Positions 61,226-64,000 of a DNA stretch of 64,000 nucleotides are shown piece by piece; positions within the stretch are counted from its first letter, which is position 1, and every line of letters begins with the position of its first letter. The notes beneath the pieces were generated by a model. It ran no database searches and had not been told where the DNA came from. It worked only from the letters and a program-made list of their open reading frames with translations. Location: positions 217,838 through 281,837 of the forward strand of contig NZ_MTQF01000004.1 of assembly GCF_001975985.1 (NCBI RefSeq), written 5' to 3'. Made by a program: the position numbers and the translations under genes. Origin of the DNA: [Flexibacter] sp. ATCC 35103 (lineage in GTDB: Bacteria > Bacteroidota > Bacteroidia > Flavobacteriales > Flavobacteriaceae).

Positions 61226-62488
61226 ATGTCAACCTCAACCAAATCATTGAACATTCACGAAGACTGGACTGTCGTAATTCTCGGATTTATAATCATCGGG
61301 ATTTCCCTTTTTGTATTCCTGCCCGAAGTTCCGGTTTTCAAATGGTCAACCGGAACCGATTTATTCCAGGATGTATTTGATTTCGGAAACCTTAAAATTA
61401 TCGGATTACAATTTTTATATCTTATCATTATCGGTACTCTGGGAGCTTTTCTGATCGGTAAATCGGTAAAATACTTTTTGCTTGGCTTTCCAGTTGTTTA
61501 TATCCTGACTGTTATTGCACTGATTATTGCAGGAAATACTCAAATAAAAGCATTGAATTTAGAAGCTGTAATTTTTAGTTTGATTATTGGTTTGGCAATT
61601 GGTAATTTCTTTAAACTTCCGGAATGGTTTCGATCAGCACTTTCTACAGAAGTTTTTGTAAAAGTTGGATTGGTTTTATTAGGAACCAGCGTTATCTTTT
61701 CAGACATTCTAAAAGCAGGTTCTTTAGGATTAATTCAGGCTTTGATTGTAGTATTATCCGTTTGGTATTTTGCTTTTTGGTTGTGTAAAAAACTAAAAGT
61801 CGATGATGAACTGACGATGATGATTTCAAGTGCAGTTTCTATTTGTGGCGTTTCTGCAGCCATTGCCACTTCAGGAGCGATAAAAGGTGATTCTAAAAAA
61901 CTGTCTTATGTTATTTCGATTGTTTTGGTAACCGCAATTCCAATGATGATTTTCATGCCCATAATTGCAAAATATTTCAATTTTCCTGAAGAAGTTACCG
62001 GCGCATGGTTAGGCGGAAGTATCGATACATCAGGCGCTGTGGTAGCTTCCGGATCTTTGGTTGGCGAAACTGCTTTGAAGATTAGCACGATTGTAAAATT
62101 TTCTCAAAATGTATTATTAGGCATAGCTGCTTTTGCAATCTCAGTATATTGGACCTATACACATAACAAATCAGAAGAAGTTATAGCATCAAAACCTACT
62201 TTAAGTGTTATTTGGGAACGTTTTCCAAAGTTTGTAATTGGATTTATTGCGGCTTCATTGCTGTTTTCTTTCCTGCTAACTTCTGAAACCAGAGATGGTG
62301 TAAAAGACAGCCTGAAGAATTTACAAGGCATATGGTTTGCTTTGGCTTTTACCAGTATTGGTCTCGAAACCAACTTTAAGGATTTACTGAGTAATAATAG
62401 CCGTAAACCTTTGTACGCCTTTTTAATAGCGCAATTATTCAATGTCATTGTTACCCTGATTATTGCTTTTTTACTGTTTGGTAAGTAA
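61226..62488 (+). CDS. YeiH/UPF0324-type membrane transporter (putative sulfate exporter)
   Basis: A 420-residue membrane protein with about ten or eleven hydrophobic segments. Family features are LGTSVIFSDIL, VSICGVSAAIATSGAI, GAWLGGSIDTSGAVVASG and FTSIGLETNFKDLL. It is longer than the E. coli homolog YeiH because of an N-terminal extension. The family is annotated as putative sulfate exporters without firm proof; next to sulfatases such a role for sulfate or sulfite handling makes sense. Confidence 0.87.
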   Translation: MSTSTKSLNIHEDWTVVILGFIIIGISLFVFLPEVPVFKWSTGTDLFQDVFDFGNLKIIGLQFLYLIIIGTLGAFLIGKSVKYFLLGFPVVYILTVIALIIAGNTQIKALNLEAVIFSLIIGLAIGNFFKLPEWFRSALSTEVFVKVGLVLLGTSVIFSDILKAGSLGLIQALIVVLSVWYFAFWLCKKLKVDDELTMMISSAVSICGVSAAIATSGAIKGDSKKLSYVISIVLVTAIPMMIFMPIIAKYFNFPEEVTGAWLGGSIDTSGAVVASGSLVGETALKISTIVKFSQNVLLGIAAFAISVYWTYTHNKSEEVIASKPTLSVIWERFPKFVIGFIAASLLFSFLLTSETRDGVKDSLKNLQGIWFALAFTSIGLETNFKDLLSNNSRKPLYAFLIAQLFNVIVTLIIAFLLFGK

Positions 62489-62495
62489 AAAAATA

Positions 62496-62640
62496 ATCTC
62501 GCAAAGGCGCTAAGGCGCAAAGTTTAAACGCAATATTGTCATTGCGAGGAACGAAGCAACCACACTAACAATGATATACAACATTTCACTTTGCTAATGA
62601 GGTTGCTTCGTTCCTCGCAATGACTTTGCGTAAAAAAAAC
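62496..62640. repeat. Palindromic element GTCATTGCGAGGAACGAAGC
   Basis: Perfect 23-bp inverted arms 62538-62560 and 62602-62624, starting GTCATTGCGAGGAACG. They are flanked by CTCGCAAAGGCGCTAAGGCG at 62498-62517 and TTTGCG at the right. Partial relatives at 12433 and 10695. Confidence 0.75.
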
Positions 62641-62690
62641 TTTGACAAAGTTAACTCAGCAATTTTCAAAAAATTAAAATATCAACAATA

Positions 62691-64000
62691 ATGAAAAAAA
62701 CAATTATTACGCTAAACCTTCTGCTATCAGTCGTTTTAGTTTCGGCACAAAACAAAACAACTGCTGAAAAACCCAATATCATTTTAATAATGGTTGATGA
62801 TATGGGATATTCTGACTTAGGGAATTATGGCTCAGAAATTAAAACGCCAAACTTAGATAAATTAGCCAATGAAGGTTTACGCCTACGCGAATTCTACAAT
62901 AATTCGATTTGTGCACCAACAAGAGGATCGTTACTTACGGGACAATATCAGCATAAGGCCGGAATGGGATTTTTTGATGTCAATTTAGGATTACCGGCGT
63001 ATCAGGGCTATTTAAACAAAGAATCTTTGACATTAGGAGAAGTTTTTCGTTCGGGAGGTTATAGCACTTTACTTTCCGGAAAATGGCACGTAGGCTCTGA
63101 AGATCAGGCGCAATGGCCGAATCAAAGAGGTTTTGATAAGTTTTACGGAATCCTAAAAGGTGCCTCCAACTATTTTGATACCAAACCGTTGCCATTTGGA
63201 AAAACACCTTATCCTGTAAAACTGATTCGGAATAATGAAGAATTACATCCAAAAGATGATTCGTACTATTTTACAGATGAAATTGGCAACAATGCGGTGA
63301 CTTTTTTAGACGAGCAAAACAAAGAAAACAAACCGTTCTTTTTGTATTTGGCTTTTACGGCTCCACATTGGCCATTGCAAGCAAAACCGGTTGATATTGC
63401 AAAATACCGAGGCAAATTTGATGAAGGTTGGGATATTCTAAGAGAAAAAAGAATTGCAAAACTTAAAGCAAACGGCATTTTACCAAGTAATCAAACGGTT
63501 TCTGCCAGAGATCCTGAAGTTCCGGAATGGAGTAAATTATCCTATGACGAAAAACAATTCTGGAAAGCAAAAATGGAAGTTTATGCCGCAATGGTGGATA
63601 ATATGGATCAGAATGTGGGTAAAGTTCTGGAGAAATTAAAAGCGCTTAAGAAAGACAAAAATACGCTGATTATTTTTATTTCTGATAATGGTGCGCAAGG
63701 CGGTTTTAACACCTATAATCCGTTAGGAAGAGGTTTAGTTCGAAATGAAGGTCCTGTTGGAACTTCAGGATCATTTGATTATCAGGAACAAAACTGGGCA
63801 TATTTATCTAATACTCCACTTCAGCAATATAAAAACAATATGCATGAAGGCGGATTCAGTTCTCCGTTTATTGCCTGGTTTCCATCAAAAATAAAAGCAG
63901 GCAGAATAGATAAAGGAACTGGGCATATCATTGATCTTGCGCCTACTTTTTACGAATTGGCAGGAATCGAATATCCAAAAGAATATAACGGCATAAACTC
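62691..64000 (+). CDS. Third sulfatase, truncated by the window end
   Basis: Open from ATG at 62691 to the window end (436 codons seen). Signal peptide LLLSVVLVSAQ, metal ligands Asp36-Asp37 (LIMVDDMGYSD), formylglycine motif at Cys74 (CAPTRGSLLTGQYQ), SGKWHVG and FISDNGAQGGF. It resembles the sulfatase at 53941 in the region before the central metal motif (KANGILPSNQTVSARDPEVPEWSKL). The gene likely ends within a few hundred bases after 64000. Confidence 0.93.
   Translation, partial: MKKTIITLNLLLSVVLVSAQNKTTAEKPNIILIMVDDMGYSDLGNYGSEIKTPNLDKLANEGLRLREFYNNSICAPTRGSLLTGQYQHKAGMGFFDVNLGLPAYQGYLNKESLTLGEVFRSGGYSTLLSGKWHVGSEDQAQWPNQRGFDKFYGILKGASNYFDTKPLPFGKTPYPVKLIRNNEELHPKDDSYYFTDEIGNNAVTFLDEQNKENKPFFLYLAFTAPHWPLQAKPVDIAKYRGKFDEGWDILREKRIAKLKANGILPSNQTVSARDPEVPEWSKLSYDEKQFWKAKMEVYAAMVDNMDQNVGKVLEKLKALKKDKNTLIIFISDNGAQGGFNTYNPLGRGLVRNEGPVGTSGSFDYQEQNWAYLSNTPLQQYKNNMHEGGFSSPFIAWFPSKIKAGRIDKGTGHIIDLAPTFYELAGIEYPKEYNGIN

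Noticed and set aside
63454-63639. Short frame near the window end
   Set aside because: It is an alternate frame of the third sulfatase, whose own frame is open from 62691 to the end of the window.

Overview
The window comes from a low-GC member of the Bacteroidota, most likely a Flavobacterium or close relative. The evidence is a SusC/SusD pair, Bacteroidota-type promoter boxes (TAnnTTTG), starts without clear Shine-Dalgarno sequences, and protein families typical of flavobacteria (DUF2130, DUF4202, NarK with an insert, MoaC-MoaB fusion). No rRNA, phage, transposase or CRISPR array was seen. Small palindromic repeats are common between genes.

Region 1 (1-2103): msrA, then a minus-strand tRNA cluster (Ser-GCT, Pro-TGG, Arg-TCT). 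Downstream of it lies a 506-bp tandem array in which two identical small GIY-YIG nuclease genes sit inside broken tRNA copies. Region 2 (2342-13401): mostly housekeeping and stress genes: thiolase, C40 peptidase, a SUKH-type protein, an AraC regulator divergent from an aldo/keto reductase, an mdaB-ygiN quinone pair, a methyltransferase, LysR, DUF2130 and a META lipoprotein.

Region 3 (13669-30264): a nitrate/nitrite assimilation cluster. It has nirB-nirD-DUF4202, a NarX-like sensor kinase and NarL-like regulator, a NarK transporter, an outer-membrane porin, an FNR-like regulator, a nitrate reductase fused to its own flavin/[2Fe-2S] electron-input module, and a rubredoxin-tailed relative of the siroheme reductases. 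Region 4 (30311-32588): MarR, EVE and SRPBCC genes and a lysine-rich histone-H1-like protein.

Region 5 (32635-48048, all minus strand): molybdenum cofactor genes (moaA, moaCB, moaE, moeB-like, moaD, mobA, moeA), cobA for siroheme, a TauE-like exporter, and a seven-gene unit with two NarK transporters, a cytochrome-b-like membrane protein, a NasA-type molybdoenzyme, a four-cluster ferredoxin, a Rieske protein and a small membrane protein. I read this unit as an unusual membrane-linked nitrate reductase. Several nitrate and Mo promoters share a palindrome fused to the -7 box; the NarK operon instead has an FNR-like palindrome near -42.

Region 6 (49129-64000): a sulfur-scavenging locus. A 10-codon leader peptide with three consecutive Cys codons and a competing hairpin precede SusC/SusD, three sulfatases (the last cut by the window end), split DUF1254/DUF1214 proteins, a sterol-desaturase-like hydroxylase, a degenerate rhodanese-thioredoxin and a YeiH-type transporter. 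The leader looks like a cysteine-responsive attenuator and is the most striking candidate for an undescribed system here.
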